This document shows, in pieces, positions 30,446 to 40,321 of a stretch of 46,946 nt of DNA. The number at the start of each line of letters is the position of its first letter. Position 1 is the first letter of the stretch. Source of the stretch: Nocardioides sp. (GTDB lineage: Bacteria > Actinomycetota > Actinomycetes > Propionibacteriales > Nocardioidaceae); NCBI GenBank assembly GCA_025965275.1, contig JAOPXG010000041.1:1-46946 (forward strand), given 5' to 3'. Made by a program: the position numbers and the translations under genes. Below the pieces are notes generated by a model. The model was not told where the DNA came from and searched no databases. It saw only the letters and a list, made by a program, of their open reading frames with translations.

Positions 30446-31618
30446 TTGCTGGACAAGGGGTCTGACCGGGGGCGCGTCGTTGCGGCGTACGGCGTGGTCG
30501 TCGCGGGCGTCACCCTGCCGACCCCGCTGTACGTCGTCTACCAGGACCGCTGGGACCTCTCCGTCGGGCAGATCACCGGCCTCTACGCGCTGTATCCGGT
30601 CGGCGTGCTGCTCGTACTCCTGACCGCCGGGCACCTCCCTGACCAACTGGGCCGACGGCCGGTCGTCCTGCTCGCCATCGCCGCCAGCTTCGCGAGCGCG
30701 CTCGCCTTCGCGATCGGGACGTCTCCCGTCGTCCTGGCGGCCGGCCGCCTGCTCACCGGCATCGCGTCAGGCGTCGTGGTCGGCGCTGCAACCCTGCTTC
30801 TGGTCGAGCTGTCGGCGCCGTCCCAGCGACGCCGCACCTCGGTGCTCGCCACGACCGTCAACCAACTCGGACTCGGCCTCGGCGCGCTCGTCTCCGGCGT
30901 CCTCGTGCAGTACGTCTGGCAGCCGACCCGGCTGGTCTTCGTCATCGACCTGGTTGCGCTCGCCGTGGCCGCACGACTCATGCGTGCCGTCCCGGAGACC
31001 GCCCCCTCGGCGGGGCGGGTCCGCTTCGAGCTGCGCTCCCTGCGACTGCCCGAGAGGCGGCGACGAGAGTTCGTCGCGGCCAGCCTCGCGGCGTTCGCCG
31101 GATTCGCGCTCTGCGGGCTGCTGGCCGCGCTCGCGCCCAGCATCGTCCGACACGAGCTCGGCAGCGACAACGCGCTCCTCGGTGGCGCTGCCGTCTTCGT
31201 CGTCTTCGGGGTCTCGGGCATGAGCCAGCTGGGCTGGCATCGCCTCCCCGATCTCGCGGTCATGCGCACCGGACTCGCCCTGCTCGTCGCGAGCCTGGCG
31301 ATCATCACCGTGGGCCTCGAGCTCGGCTCCGTGAGCCTCTTCTTCGTCGGTGTGACGATCGGCGGTTCGGCGGTCGGTGCGGTGTTCATGAGCAGCCTGG
31401 CTCGCGTCAACGCCCAGTCCACGAGCGAGGAGAGGGGAGCGACGACTGCCGCCTACTTCGCCATCACCTTCTCGGGACTCATCGTTCCCGTCGTCGCGAC
31501 GGGAGTGGCGGCCGACCTGATGTCGCAGCTGGCGGCCATCACCTTGTTCTCGGTCGTGGTCAGCGTCGTGGCCTTGACTTCCGCGGTGCTGACGATTCCC
31601 ACGCGCGCCCGGAGCTGA
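30446..31618 (+). CDS. MFS transporter
   Basis: About 391 aa from TTG (LLDKGSDRGRVVAAYGVVVAGVTLPTPLYVVYQ); multiple TM helices; DQLGRRPVVL motif. Start codon uncertain. Confidence 0.88.
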   Translation: MLDKGSDRGRVVAAYGVVVAGVTLPTPLYVVYQDRWDLSVGQITGLYALYPVGVLLVLLTAGHLPDQLGRRPVVLLAIAASFASALAFAIGTSPVVLAAGRLLTGIASGVVVGAATLLLVELSAPSQRRRTSVLATTVNQLGLGLGALVSGVLVQYVWQPTRLVFVIDLVALAVAARLMRAVPETAPSAGRVRFELRSLRLPERRRREFVAASLAAFAGFALCGLLAALAPSIVRHELGSDNALLGGAAVFVVFGVSGMSQLGWHRLPDLAVMRTGLALLVASLAIITVGLELGSVSLFFVGVTIGGSAVGAVFMSSLARVNAQSTSEERGATTAAYFAITFSGLIVPVVATGVAADLMSQLAAITLFSVVVSVVALTSAVLTIPTRARS

Positions 31619-31636
31619 TCCAGGCCTCGCAGTGGC

Positions 31637-32353
31637 TCACCCCTGCTGGTGGGAGACGACGCTCAGGCCGTGGCGCTCGTACGCCGTGTCGGCCCACGGC
31701 GAGACCAGGAGGTCCGAGAAGGCCTCCTGCGCGACGCTTGCGCTCCCAGCGGAAGCCATCACGACCACTAGCTCCTGCTGGACCTCGGACGGAAGCGGCC
31801 CGAGGATCCGGGCACCGTCGACCAACATCAGCTCCGGCATGAGCTGGACGGCAACGTCTGCGACACCGTCGACGACCGACTGCGCGGCGTACCCACTGGC
31901 GAGGATGGTCGCCCGCGAGTTCACTCGCTCCGCAATGCCGAGCTCGTCGAGGAGCCGGCCGAAGTAGATCCCGCTCGCGCCGGAGCGCGAGTAGGCGACA
32001 GAGGAAGCCCGCAGCACCAGCTCGATGAGATCGTCCACGCTCGAGAGCGGCGGCGACCCCAACGACGGTGCGATGGCGACCCCGATGCCGCAGCGCGCGA
32101 GCGGCACCAGGTCCTGCTGAGGCAGGACAGCACTCGCGACGAGCTCGCCGAGCGCGCCCGCCATGCCCAGCACGAGGTCGGGTGACGTGCCCTCCTGGAT
32201 TCGTTCGCGCAGCGCCGTCGTCGTCAGGTAGGCCGCCTCGACGGATGCGTCGTGCGCCTCCTCGAACCGAGGGATCAACTCGGCGTCGAGCACCGCGGCC
32301 AGCGCGGGCGTGCTCACGATCAGCAGCGGCCTCACTGCGTCTTCCCTGATCAT
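31637..32353 (-). CDS. ModA-like substrate-binding-domain protein without signal peptide
   Basis: 239 aa from MIREDAVRPLLIVSTPALAAVLDAELIPRFEEAHDASVEAAY; SRSGASGIYFGRLLDELGI and DVAVQLMPEL resemble ModA-type binding proteins. Confidence 0.7.
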   Translation of the reverse strand: MIREDAVRPLLIVSTPALAAVLDAELIPRFEEAHDASVEAAYLTTTALRERIQEGTSPDLVLGMAGALGELVASAVLPQQDLVPLARCGIGVAIAPSLGSPPLSSVDDLIELVLRASSVAYSRSGASGIYFGRLLDELGIAERVNSRATILASGYAAQSVVDGVADVAVQLMPELMLVDGARILGPLPSEVQQELVVVMASAGSASVAQEAFSDLLVSPWADTAYERHGLSVVSHQQG

Positions 32354-32435
32354 CTCGGTCGCCTCACTCGCTCGTGGCAGTCCCGTACGCGGTCGGTGTC
32401 TCGCGTCGGACGGCGGCCACTCTAGGGTCAACCAC

Positions 32436-33356
32436 GTGGAGGGAGTCTTCGAGGGTTTCGCGACGATCGGCATCCTCATCGGACTCGGGATCCTGCTCGC
32501 GCACCTCGGGGTCATCGACGCTATCGGACAACACACCCTGTCCACGCTGGCGTTCTATGTCGCCAGCCCGGCCCTGCTGGTCACGGTCCTGGAGTCGAGC
32601 GACCTGACCGAGGTCTTCTCTGGGAACCTCGTGGCGACAGCGGCGGCGGTGCTCGTCACCGGGCTCACCTACGTCGCCGTGGCCGCGGTCCGGCGCCAGG
32701 AGCTCGGAGCGACGGTCGTGGGGACGCTGTGCTCGGCGTACGTCAACGGCGGGAACCTGGGTCTGCCGATCGCCGCCTACGTGTTGGGCGATCCTGCGTT
32801 GGTGGCGCCAGTGCTCCTGCTCCAGCTCCTGCTCCTGCAGCCGCTGGCCCTGGTCCTGCTCGACGTCGACACCAGCCCGACCCGCCTGTCGGTCGGCAAG
32901 GTGCTGATGCGCCCGCTGACCAACCCGATCACGATCGGATCGTTCATCGGGTTGTTGCTCGCGGTGACCGACATCGGCCTCCCGAGCGCACTGCACGACC
33001 CCCTGGTTCTGGTCAGCGGGATGGCCGTGCCGTCGATGCTGCTGGCCTACGGTGTCTCCCTACGGCTCGGGCCCCTGCCAGGTCGCGGAGTACCAGCCGG
33101 CGAGTTGGGCCTGGCGGTCGGGCTCAAGATGGTCGTGCAACCGATCGCGGCGTACGCCGTCGGCCGGTATGCCGTCGGACTCGACACCCCGGCGCTTCTC
33201 GCCGTCACTGTGCTCTCTGCTCTGCCCACCGCACAGAACGTCTTCATCATCGCATCGCGCTACGAGCGATCCGCCCTGCTCGCAAGGGACGCGATCTTCG
33301 TCAGCACGATCGCCTCAGTCCCAATGGTCATCCTGATCACGGTCCTGATCGTCTGA
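32436..33356 (+). CDS. AEC family transporter (auxin efflux carrier/MdcF-like)
   Basis: 307 aa from GTG; YVNGGNLGLPIAAYVLGD, LPTAQNVFIIASRY. Confidence 0.9.
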   Translation: MEGVFEGFATIGILIGLGILLAHLGVIDAIGQHTLSTLAFYVASPALLVTVLESSDLTEVFSGNLVATAAAVLVTGLTYVAVAAVRRQELGATVVGTLCSAYVNGGNLGLPIAAYVLGDPALVAPVLLLQLLLLQPLALVLLDVDTSPTRLSVGKVLMRPLTNPITIGSFIGLLLAVTDIGLPSALHDPLVLVSGMAVPSMLLAYGVSLRLGPLPGRGVPAGELGLAVGLKMVVQPIAAYAVGRYAVGLDTPALLAVTVLSALPTAQNVFIIASRYERSALLARDAIFVSTIASVPMVILITVLIV

Positions 33357-33650
33357 ATCGGTCTGCGAGTCCGGGCTGGATGCGCGCATGCCTTGCGGCG
33401 GTCTCGACGTCACGGCCATGCAGCACAACCGTGACCTTATGCCTGCCGGACCCTTCGGACGTGGCCGTCGACTAGGCCCGTCCGACCAACACGTCCGCCC
33501 AACACGTCCGCAGGTGAGGCGGGTCGCTTCGGTAGGTCGAACCCGGCCATCTGGCCGGGGCGACCGTGTCTGACGGCGGCGAATGTGGGGGGTGCCTGCT
33601 CGACGAGCAGGTCGGATGCGGGCCCGAAGCCCGAGCGCGAAGGAGTCACC

Positions 33651-34770
33651 ATGTCCGGCCATCCCGCATCGCACCCCAGCACCGCGTCGCACCCGGCATC
33701 CGGAACCGAGATCGAGCTGCGCAAGTCATGGGTGCTGCTTGCTGTCGCGCTCGCGGCCCAGATCTTGGTCGTCCTCGACATCTCGGTCGTCAACACTGCC
33801 CTACCGTCCATCGGCCGCTCGTTGAGCCTCGACAGCGGCGAGCTCCAGTGGGTCGTCACCGCGTACCTGATGATGTCCGGCGGCTGCCTCCTCCTCGGCG
33901 GGCGCATCGCCGACCTGCTGTCTCGCCGTGGCGTGTTCCTGACCGGGCTGGTCCTGTTCACCGTCGCGTCCGCGGTCAGCGGTCTCGCCAACACCGGGAA
34001 TCAGCTCATCGCCGCACGTGCCGTCCAAGGACTCTCCGCAGCACTGCTCACCCCGTCCGCGATGTCGCTCATCACGACCCACGACGTCGGCAACCAGCGC
34101 AAGACCGCCCTGGCCGGGTGGGGTGCCGTCGGCAGTCTCGACGTCGCCGCAGGTGTCTCGTCGGAGGAGCGCTCACACGGCGGCGAGCTGGCAGGCCATC
34201 TTCTGGGTCAACGTCCCTGTCGGTGTCGTTGCGCTGCTCGTCGGGCGTCGCATCATCGTCAAGGAGACACGCACCGCACCGTGGCCCAATCTGCGGGGAC
34301 TTCGACCTTCCCGGGACCCTGGCCATCGTCACCGGCCTCGGAACGCTCGTCTACGGCATCTCCGGCACCAGCACCAGCGGCTGGGCCTCCGTCCACACCA
34401 TCGCCGTGTTCACCGCATCCGCGGTCCTGCTGCTCGTGCTCCTCAAGCTCGAGAACCGTGCCGCGGAGCCGCTGTCCCCGCCGCACGTGTGGACGCTCCA
34501 GTCCCTCGTGTCAGGCACCGTGGTCATGCTCGGCGTGTCCGGCATCCTCGTCGGGGCGGAGTTCCTGACCTCGATCTACCTCCAGACTGTCCACGGGTAC
34601 TCCGCACTGGAGACCGGGCTCGCGTTCCTGCCGTTCGCGTTCGCCCTCACCGTCGGCACGGTCGTTGCCAAGCACCTGCTTGCCCACGTCTCTCCGCTTA
34701 GCATCGCCACCATCGGGCTGCTCGTCACCGTGCTCGCGTCCGGGTGGCTGTCGGCGATGGTCGGATCGGC
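33651..34770 (+). pseudogene. EmrB/QacA-type MFS transporter, frameshifted and 3'-truncated
   Basis: Frame 1 to about 34130 (LDISVVNTALPSIGRSL), then SWQAIFWVNVPVGVVALLVG in a second frame, then GTLAIVTGLGTLVYGISG...IYLQTVHGYSALETGLAFLPFAFAL in a third; the reading then runs into the opposing gene. Confidence 0.8.
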
Positions 34771-34781
34771 GAGTCGGTGTG

Positions 34782-35564
34782 TCATGAGCCCTGCACCGGG
34801 AGCGTGACCGGCTTCGGGGGGCCGACCCCGGTCGACATCTGCACGGTGAAGGTGACCTCGGCGGCTCCGTCCGGGACCGGCGCGGGGAGCTGCAGCGTCT
34901 GGGTGGACTCCTCGGCGAGGTGGAACGGCATCGTGCCCAGCTTCGTGTCTCCCGCGGTGACGGCGATGGTGCCGGCGCAGCCCTTGGCACCGCTGCCACA
35001 GGTGAGCTGGACACCGGCGTTGCCGTGCGCATCTGGGGTGATGGTCGTGCTCGCGACGGCGAGCAGCGACGGAAAGACGACCCCGGTCGGCGTGTTGTCC
35101 CCGTTCGGGTCGAAGCAGCCGTCGAACTCGAAGACGGGGTTGGTGACCTCGCGCCCCTCGGCGTCGGTCATGGTCAGGAAGCCGGTGAGCTTGCTGGGGC
35201 TGCCGACGGTGTAGCAGTCGTTGCTGTGCACGTTGAGCTCGAACTTGCCGTAACCCTCGGGGGGCATGGGGACCTCGGGGTCGGTCCAGCTCATCAGGCA
35301 GTTCCAGTCGCCACCGGGTCCGACGTCGTTGTTCTCGGCGCCGGCCTTGTCGCACATGGCCTTGGCATGCAACGACGCGGGAGTGATGCGGCGGCCCTGG
35401 ATACGGGCCTGGTCAGCGTACTGGTTGGCGAAGTTGGTGGTGAGGGACCGCTCGAGCCGAGGCCGGGTGACGGTGCTGGTGTCGCCGCTGGTGGCGACGA
35501 CGGCCGAGCCGAGAGCGATGACTGCGACGAGCGCGGCGAGGATGACGAGGATGGTACGACGCAT
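34782..35564 (-). CDS. Secreted or membrane-anchored Cys-rich protein of unknown function
   Basis: 261 aa; N-terminal hydrophobic segment MRRTILVILAALVAVIALGSAVVA, then six cysteines (AMCDK, WNCLM, NDCYT, FDGCFD, LTCGSGAKGCAG). Directly follows the ABC permease gene. Confidence 0.75.
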   Translation of the reverse strand: MRRTILVILAALVAVIALGSAVVATSGDTSTVTRPRLERSLTTNFANQYADQARIQGRRITPASLHAKAMCDKAGAENNDVGPGGDWNCLMSWTDPEVPMPPEGYGKFELNVHSNDCYTVGSPSKLTGFLTMTDAEGREVTNPVFEFDGCFDPNGDNTPTGVVFPSLLAVASTTITPDAHGNAGVQLTCGSGAKGCAGTIAVTAGDTKLGTMPFHLAEESTQTLQLPAPVPDGAAEVTFTVQMSTGVGPPKPVTLPVQGS

Positions 35565-35569
35565 GGTGT

Positions 35570-36442
35570 TCAGCCTCCTGTGATGTCGCGTCGGCGGAGC
35601 ATGACGAAGGCCGCACCGAGGCAGACGGCACACCAGGCGGCGCTGGTGATCAGTCCTTCGGTGAGTGGCCCGGTGAACCGTGGGTCGGCGAAGAGGCCGT
35701 GCCAGGCCTCGAACGGCGTGGTGAGCAGGAACGGCCGGATCGCCTCGACGCCGCCGAGGGCGCCGACGAGCTGCATGACCATGCCGATCACGACCGGTGC
35801 CGCGATGCCGACGGCGGGGTTGCGCGACCAGACCGAGAGAAGGATCGCGAGGCACGTGAACCCGAGCATCGCCGGCAGCATGGTCGCCCAGGACGCGGCG
35901 ACGAGCCGTAGCGCCTCGGCGGCGGGGATGGTCTGCCCGGACAGCCCGGTCAGCGGCTGGTGCCCGACGATGAGCACGCTCGACACGATCGTCGACGTGG
36001 CGAGCACGGCAAGCACGATGACGGCGAACCCGCACGCCGTCAGGGTCTTCGCCCAGAACAGCTGGGCGCGGCTGGTGGAGCGGGTCAGGACGGTCTTCCA
36101 GGTGCCGTGCTGGTCCTCGCTGGCGAAGATGTCGCCGGCGACGACTGCTGTGAGCAGCGGCAGGACCCACTGGGCGGCGAATCCGAGGACGAGGAGCGAG
36201 AGGGCGAACCCGTTGTCGGTGGCGAAGCGGCCGAACAGGGTGTCCTTCGGCGGTCGGGACTGGCCCTGGATGACGACCACGACGATGACGGGGAGGACGA
36301 GGGCGCCGATGAGGACCGCCTTGGCGCGGTACTGAGCGCGGAGCTTGCGGATCTCCCAGCGCAGCGGCGCGAGTGCGCCCGGATGCCGTCGGGTGGCCGG
36401 GGACGTGTCGACCGGCGCTGCGGCCGTGGTGGTGGCGCTCAT
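35570..36442 (-). CDS. ABC-2 type transporter permease
   Basis: 290 aa; multiple TM helices; PLRWEIRKLRAQYR, GDIFASEDQHGTWKTVLTRSTSRAQLFWAK. Confidence 0.88.
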   Translation of the reverse strand: MSATTTAAAPVDTSPATRRHPGALAPLRWEIRKLRAQYRAKAVLIGALVLPVIVVVVIQGQSRPPKDTLFGRFATDNGFALSLLVLGFAAQWVLPLLTAVVAGDIFASEDQHGTWKTVLTRSTSRAQLFWAKTLTACGFAVIVLAVLATSTIVSSVLIVGHQPLTGLSGQTIPAAEALRLVAASWATMLPAMLGFTCLAILLSVWSRNPAVGIAAPVVIGMVMQLVGALGGVEAIRPFLLTTPFEAWHGLFADPRFTGPLTEGLITSAAWCAVCLGAAFVMLRRRDITGG

Positions 36443-37410
36443 CGGGCTGCCTCGGCCAGCTCGGCCAGCTCGGCCGGACGGTCGAGGGTCTGGTGGGTGG
36501 TGTCGTCGGTGAGCATGAAGAACAGCGCCTCCAGCGGTGTCTGGGTCTGGGTGAGCGTGAGCAGGTCGATGTTGTTGCGGACGAGCGCGGCGACGTACGC
36601 CGAGACGTCGGGCGTCGGCCCGGTCACGACGAGCGCGGCCTCGGGGTCGCGGGTGACCCGCAGTGCGGGGTGCTGCTCGGCCAGGGCGAGTGCGCGGGTG
36701 TCGTCGGTGGTGGCGAGCAGGTGTCCGGGGTCCGGGGCCATCGTGCGCAGCTTCGCGATGGTGCCGTGGAACGCGACGGTGCCGCGCTTCATGATGGTGA
36801 CGTTGTCGCAGATCTCCTCGACCTCGTCCATGTCGTGGGAGCTGAGGAGCACCGTCAGGCCGCTGTTGGCGAGCCGTTTCACCAGGGCACGCATGTCGCG
36901 GATGCCAGCAGGGTCGAGGCCGTTGGCGGGCTCGTCGAGGACCAGGAGTCGCGGCTCGCGTAGCAGGCTCGCCGCGACTCCGAGGCGCTGCCGCATGCCG
37001 TAGGAGTAGCCGCCGACCTTCTGGTCGGCGCGGTCGGTCATCTCGACCAGCTCGAGGAGTTCCTCGAGCAGACCGGGGCGGACGCCGCCATCGAGCAGGG
37101 CGAGACCTTCGAGGTTCTGCCGGCCGGTGAGGTAGGGGTAGAACCTCGGGCTCTCGATGAAGCCGCCGACCCCGTCGAGCACACCGACGCCGTCGGCGCC
37201 CCAGCTCTTGCCCAACACCTCGATGGTGCCGGAGTCGGGTCGGATCAGCCCGAACAGCATGCGCAGGAAGGTCGTCTTCCCGGCTCCGTTGGGGCCAAGG
37301 ACGCCGTAGACCTCGCCTGCTGCGACTCGGATGGTGATGTCGTCGACGGCGAGCACGGACCCGAAGGTCTTGGTCACGCCGGTCGCTTCGACTGCTAGTA
37401 GGTCGTTCAT
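36439..37410 (-). CDS. ABC transporter ATP-binding protein
   Basis: 324 aa from MNDLLAVEATGVTKTFG; GPNGAGKTTFLRMLFG, YSYGMRQRLGVAASLL, LLVLDEPANGLDP. Confidence 0.94.
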   Translation of the reverse strand: MNDLLAVEATGVTKTFGSVLAVDDITIRVAAGEVYGVLGPNGAGKTTFLRMLFGLIRPDSGTIEVLGKSWGADGVGVLDGVGGFIESPRFYPYLTGRQNLEGLALLDGGVRPGLLEELLELVEMTDRADQKVGGYSYGMRQRLGVAASLLREPRLLVLDEPANGLDPAGIRDMRALVKRLANSGLTVLLSSHDMDEVEEICDNVTIMKRGTVAFHGTIAKLRTMAPDPGHLLATTDDTRALALAEQHPALRVTRDPEAALVVTGPTPDVSAYVAALVRNNIDLLTLTQTQTPLEALFFMLTDDTTHQTLDRPAELAELAEAAR

Positions 37411-37432
37411 GATGCGCACCGTAGAAGGGGCA

Positions 37433-37548
37433 ACATGAAGAGACGATGAAGGCGCCTCCACGGGTGGTCGTGCTGCTCGGTACTCGCGTCGTCGGATCGG
37501 CGTACGGACGCCGTCAGCGCCCAAGGCGCCTTCATCGTCGCTTCATGT
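37433..37548. promoter_or_regulatory. 24-bp inverted repeat (one mismatch) around a divergent promoter pair
   Basis: ACATGAAGAGACGATGAAGGCGCC (37433-37456) versus GGCGCCTTCATCGTCGCTTCATGT (37525-37548); 23 of 24 positions complementary. Each arm holds CTTCAT-N5-CTTCAT direct repeats. Confidence 0.85.
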
Positions 37549-37608
37549 GGTCCTGCCTACCCTCAGCTCACCGATCGAATCGAGCCGGGGCAGACGAAGG
37601 AGGCAACA

Positions 37609-37995
37609 GTGACCGCCAGCGACATATCAGTGGTGTGGGGCCACGCCCAGGAGGACTGGTTCGTAGTGGTCAACCACTTCGCGCGCCTCACACCGTGGCT
37701 GCACACCCCGGCACGCCTGTTCGCCGAGTACGGAGTCGTCGCGTTCGCCGGGCTGCTCTTGCTCTCCTGGTTGCTCACCCGCCGCCACGGTGGCCCACGG
37801 CGCGCCACGGCAGCGCTCTGCGCGCCGCTGGGCGTCCTGGTCGCCGTCGGCGTCAACCAGTTCCTCGCGGCAGCAGTTGCTGAGCCACGGCCCTACCGTC
37901 TCGCTCGGCCCCTGTTCTCACGACTGGTGCTCCTCCTGGCACGGACTCCGGTGCGACCGTTCGTGACTGCCCAGCCCGCCTGTGCGTTCCGATGA
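37609..37995 (+). pseudogene. N-terminal half of PAP2 family phosphatase (truncated)
   Basis: MTASDISVVWGHAQEDWFVVVNHFARLTPWLHTPARLFAEYG...AVAEPRPY is PAP2-like, but the PSxH and downstream catalytic motifs are absent before the stop. Confidence 0.65.
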
Positions 37996-38699
37996 GCGCG
38001 CTGATGGAGCACCTGCTGTCCACGCCGGCATGGCTGGTGCTGCTGGTGGTCTTCGCCCTCCCGGCTCTGGAGTCGTCGGCCTTCCTCGGGTTCGTCTTTC
38101 CCGGGGAGACCGCCGTCCTGTTGGGTGGCGTCGCCGCGAGCCAGGGCCACCTGCCGCTGGGCGCGGTGATCAGCGCCGCGGTCGTTGGCGCGATCCTCGG
38201 CGACGGCGCCGGGTACTTGGTCGGGCGTCGATGGGGTCGCAGGATTCTCGACTCGACGCTGGGGCGCTTCACGAATGGCAACCATCTCGACCGAGCGGAG
38301 CGCGCGCTGCTCCGCGGGGGCGGGTGGGCAGTCTTCCTCGGGCGCTTCACCGCAGCGTTGCGGGTCATGATCCCCGGGCTGGCCGGGCTGTCCGAGATGC
38401 CGTACCGGCGGTTCCTCGTGGCCAACGTCGCGGGAGCCGTCGCCTGGGGTGCCCTGGTGGCGACCCTCGGGTACCTCGCCGGTAACAGCTGGCACACCGC
38501 TGCGCACTACGTCACCGGTGCAGGCGTGGGGCTGACGGTCGGCGTGGTGGCGCTGTACGTCGCCAGTCGCGTGACCCGTCGGCTCCTGCGCACTCGGCGC
38601 GCCAGGACCCAGACACATGGTCCGGGTGCGATACGCCGCGGGCTCACGGCGCTTGGCACAGTGTGGAGGCCGAGTCCTCCCGCGTCTCGGCCCGTGTGA
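37992..38699 (+). CDS. DedA/SNARE-associated family membrane protein
   Basis: 235 aa; ESSAFLGFVFPGETAVLLGGVAAS, GDGAGYLVGRRWGRRIL, FLGRFTAALRVMIPGLAG. Confidence 0.93.
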   Translation: MSALMEHLLSTPAWLVLLVVFALPALESSAFLGFVFPGETAVLLGGVAASQGHLPLGAVISAAVVGAILGDGAGYLVGRRWGRRILDSTLGRFTNGNHLDRAERALLRGGGWAVFLGRFTAALRVMIPGLAGLSEMPYRRFLVANVAGAVAWGALVATLGYLAGNSWHTAAHYVTGAGVGLTVGVVALYVASRVTRRLLRTRRARTQTHGPGAIRRGLTALGTVWRPSPPASRPV

Positions 38700-40321
38700 C
38701 GACGCCGATGGAGACCGTCGCGGTGGTCGGCACGGATGCTCGAGAGGTTCTCGAGCACCTGCCGCCGACCCCGGACCTGAGACCGCCCAAGACCCGACGT
38801 TGGGATGTCCCGAGCGTGGTCGGCCTCGGTGTCGCGGTGGTACTCGCGGTGGCGGCCTGGGTGCCCTTCGTGGACGCCCCGCTCTCGCCGGACGAGGGCG
38901 GGTTCCTTCTGCTCGCCCAACACTGGGGCCCCGGGTCCTCGCTGTACGGGTCGTACTGGGTCGATCGTCCGCCGCTGCTCCTGGGGCTGTTCTCGCTGGC
39001 GGCACATCTGGGACCGGTCGGACACTCGACCGCAGGTCTCACCGCGCCCGCGGTCAAGATGTCGGGAGCCCGTCGCAAGCGGACTGGCGGTCCTGCTGGC
39101 CGGGGTCGTCGCGCAGTCCGTCGCATCCGGCCGACGTTGGACGCAGGGTGCCTCGATCCTCGCCGTACTTGCCCTGCTGAGCACCCCGATGCTCGGGATG
39201 CCCGAGACGAACGGCGAACTCCTTGCGCTTCCCTTCGTGCTCGTCGCAGTCGTGTGCCTGCACGCGTCGACCAGGCAAACCTGGAGTCGTCGCGCCCTGC
39301 TCCTCACGGCTGGTGCCGGGGTCGCGGCGACGTGCGCCGTCCTGGTCAAGCAGAACGTCGCCGACGTCTTCGTCCTCGCAGTCGTGCTGCTCGTCGCTTC
39401 CCGTGGACGCCTGCCACACCTACGGCAGCGCGCCGGAGCGTTCCTGGGCGCCGTGGGTGTCACGCTGGCCGCAGCACTGGTCGCCGCCGACCTGCGAGGT
39501 ACCACTCCGGTCGAGCTCTTCGACGCCGTCGTGGTCTTCCGCATCCGCAGCTCAGAGGTCATCGACGCCTCAGCGTCCCCGGCGACCTCCGAGCGAATGG
39601 CGCACCTGGCCCTCGCCTCGCTCACCAGCGGTGTTCCGTGCTCCTCATCGTCGCGGCCGCAGGTGCCGTATGCGCCCTACGCACCCACCGGACTCGTCCG
39701 TCGCTGAACCACACCCGTGCACCCGCAGACCTCACAACGGCCTGGCTGTGGGGCGCGCTGGGGATGACGGTGTGGGAGCTGTGCGGAGTCGCGCTCGGTG
39801 GCAGCTACTGGCTCCACTACCTGACCGGCCTCATCCCCGGCATCGTCCTTCTGCTGGCCCTCCTTCCGCCGACACGGCGGTGGCGGAGTGCGGTCGGCGT
39901 CTGTATCTCCTACGTCGTGATGGCGACGGCCGTGGTGTGGATCCACAACGCCACGTCTCCCGTGACCGCCTCCGAGGACGCTCAGGTCGTCGCATATCTC
40001 CGTGGGCATGCTGCGCCGGAGGACGGGGTGGTCGTCGCCTTCGGGCACGCCGACATCGTCGCGGGAAGCGGTCTGGCCAGCCCGTATGAGTACCTGTGGA
40101 GCCTTCCGGTCCGCGTTCGCGACCCACGACTCGAGGAGCTCAGCGCCGTCATGGACAGCGCCGCGGCCCCGCGGTGGATGGTCGTCGCCGGCGAGAGCGT
40201 CGACTCTTGGGGGCTTGACGCAACCAGGACGCAGCGACTCCTCGACCGGGACTACGTTGAACGCGCAACGGATGGCGACTGGCACATCTGGCAGCACCGA
40301 ACGAGAGGAGCCGACCGATGA
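38696..40321 (+). pseudogene. GT39/PMT-like membrane glycosyltransferase with two frame changes
   Basis: Frame A SPDEGGFLLLAQHWGPGSSLYGSYWVDRPPLLLGLFSLA; frame B LLAGVVAQSVA...LGMPETNGELLALPFVL...LVKQNVADVF; back to frame A LLIVAAAGAVCALRTHRT...GGSYWLHYLTGLIPG. Changes near 39060 and 39635. Confidence 0.8.
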
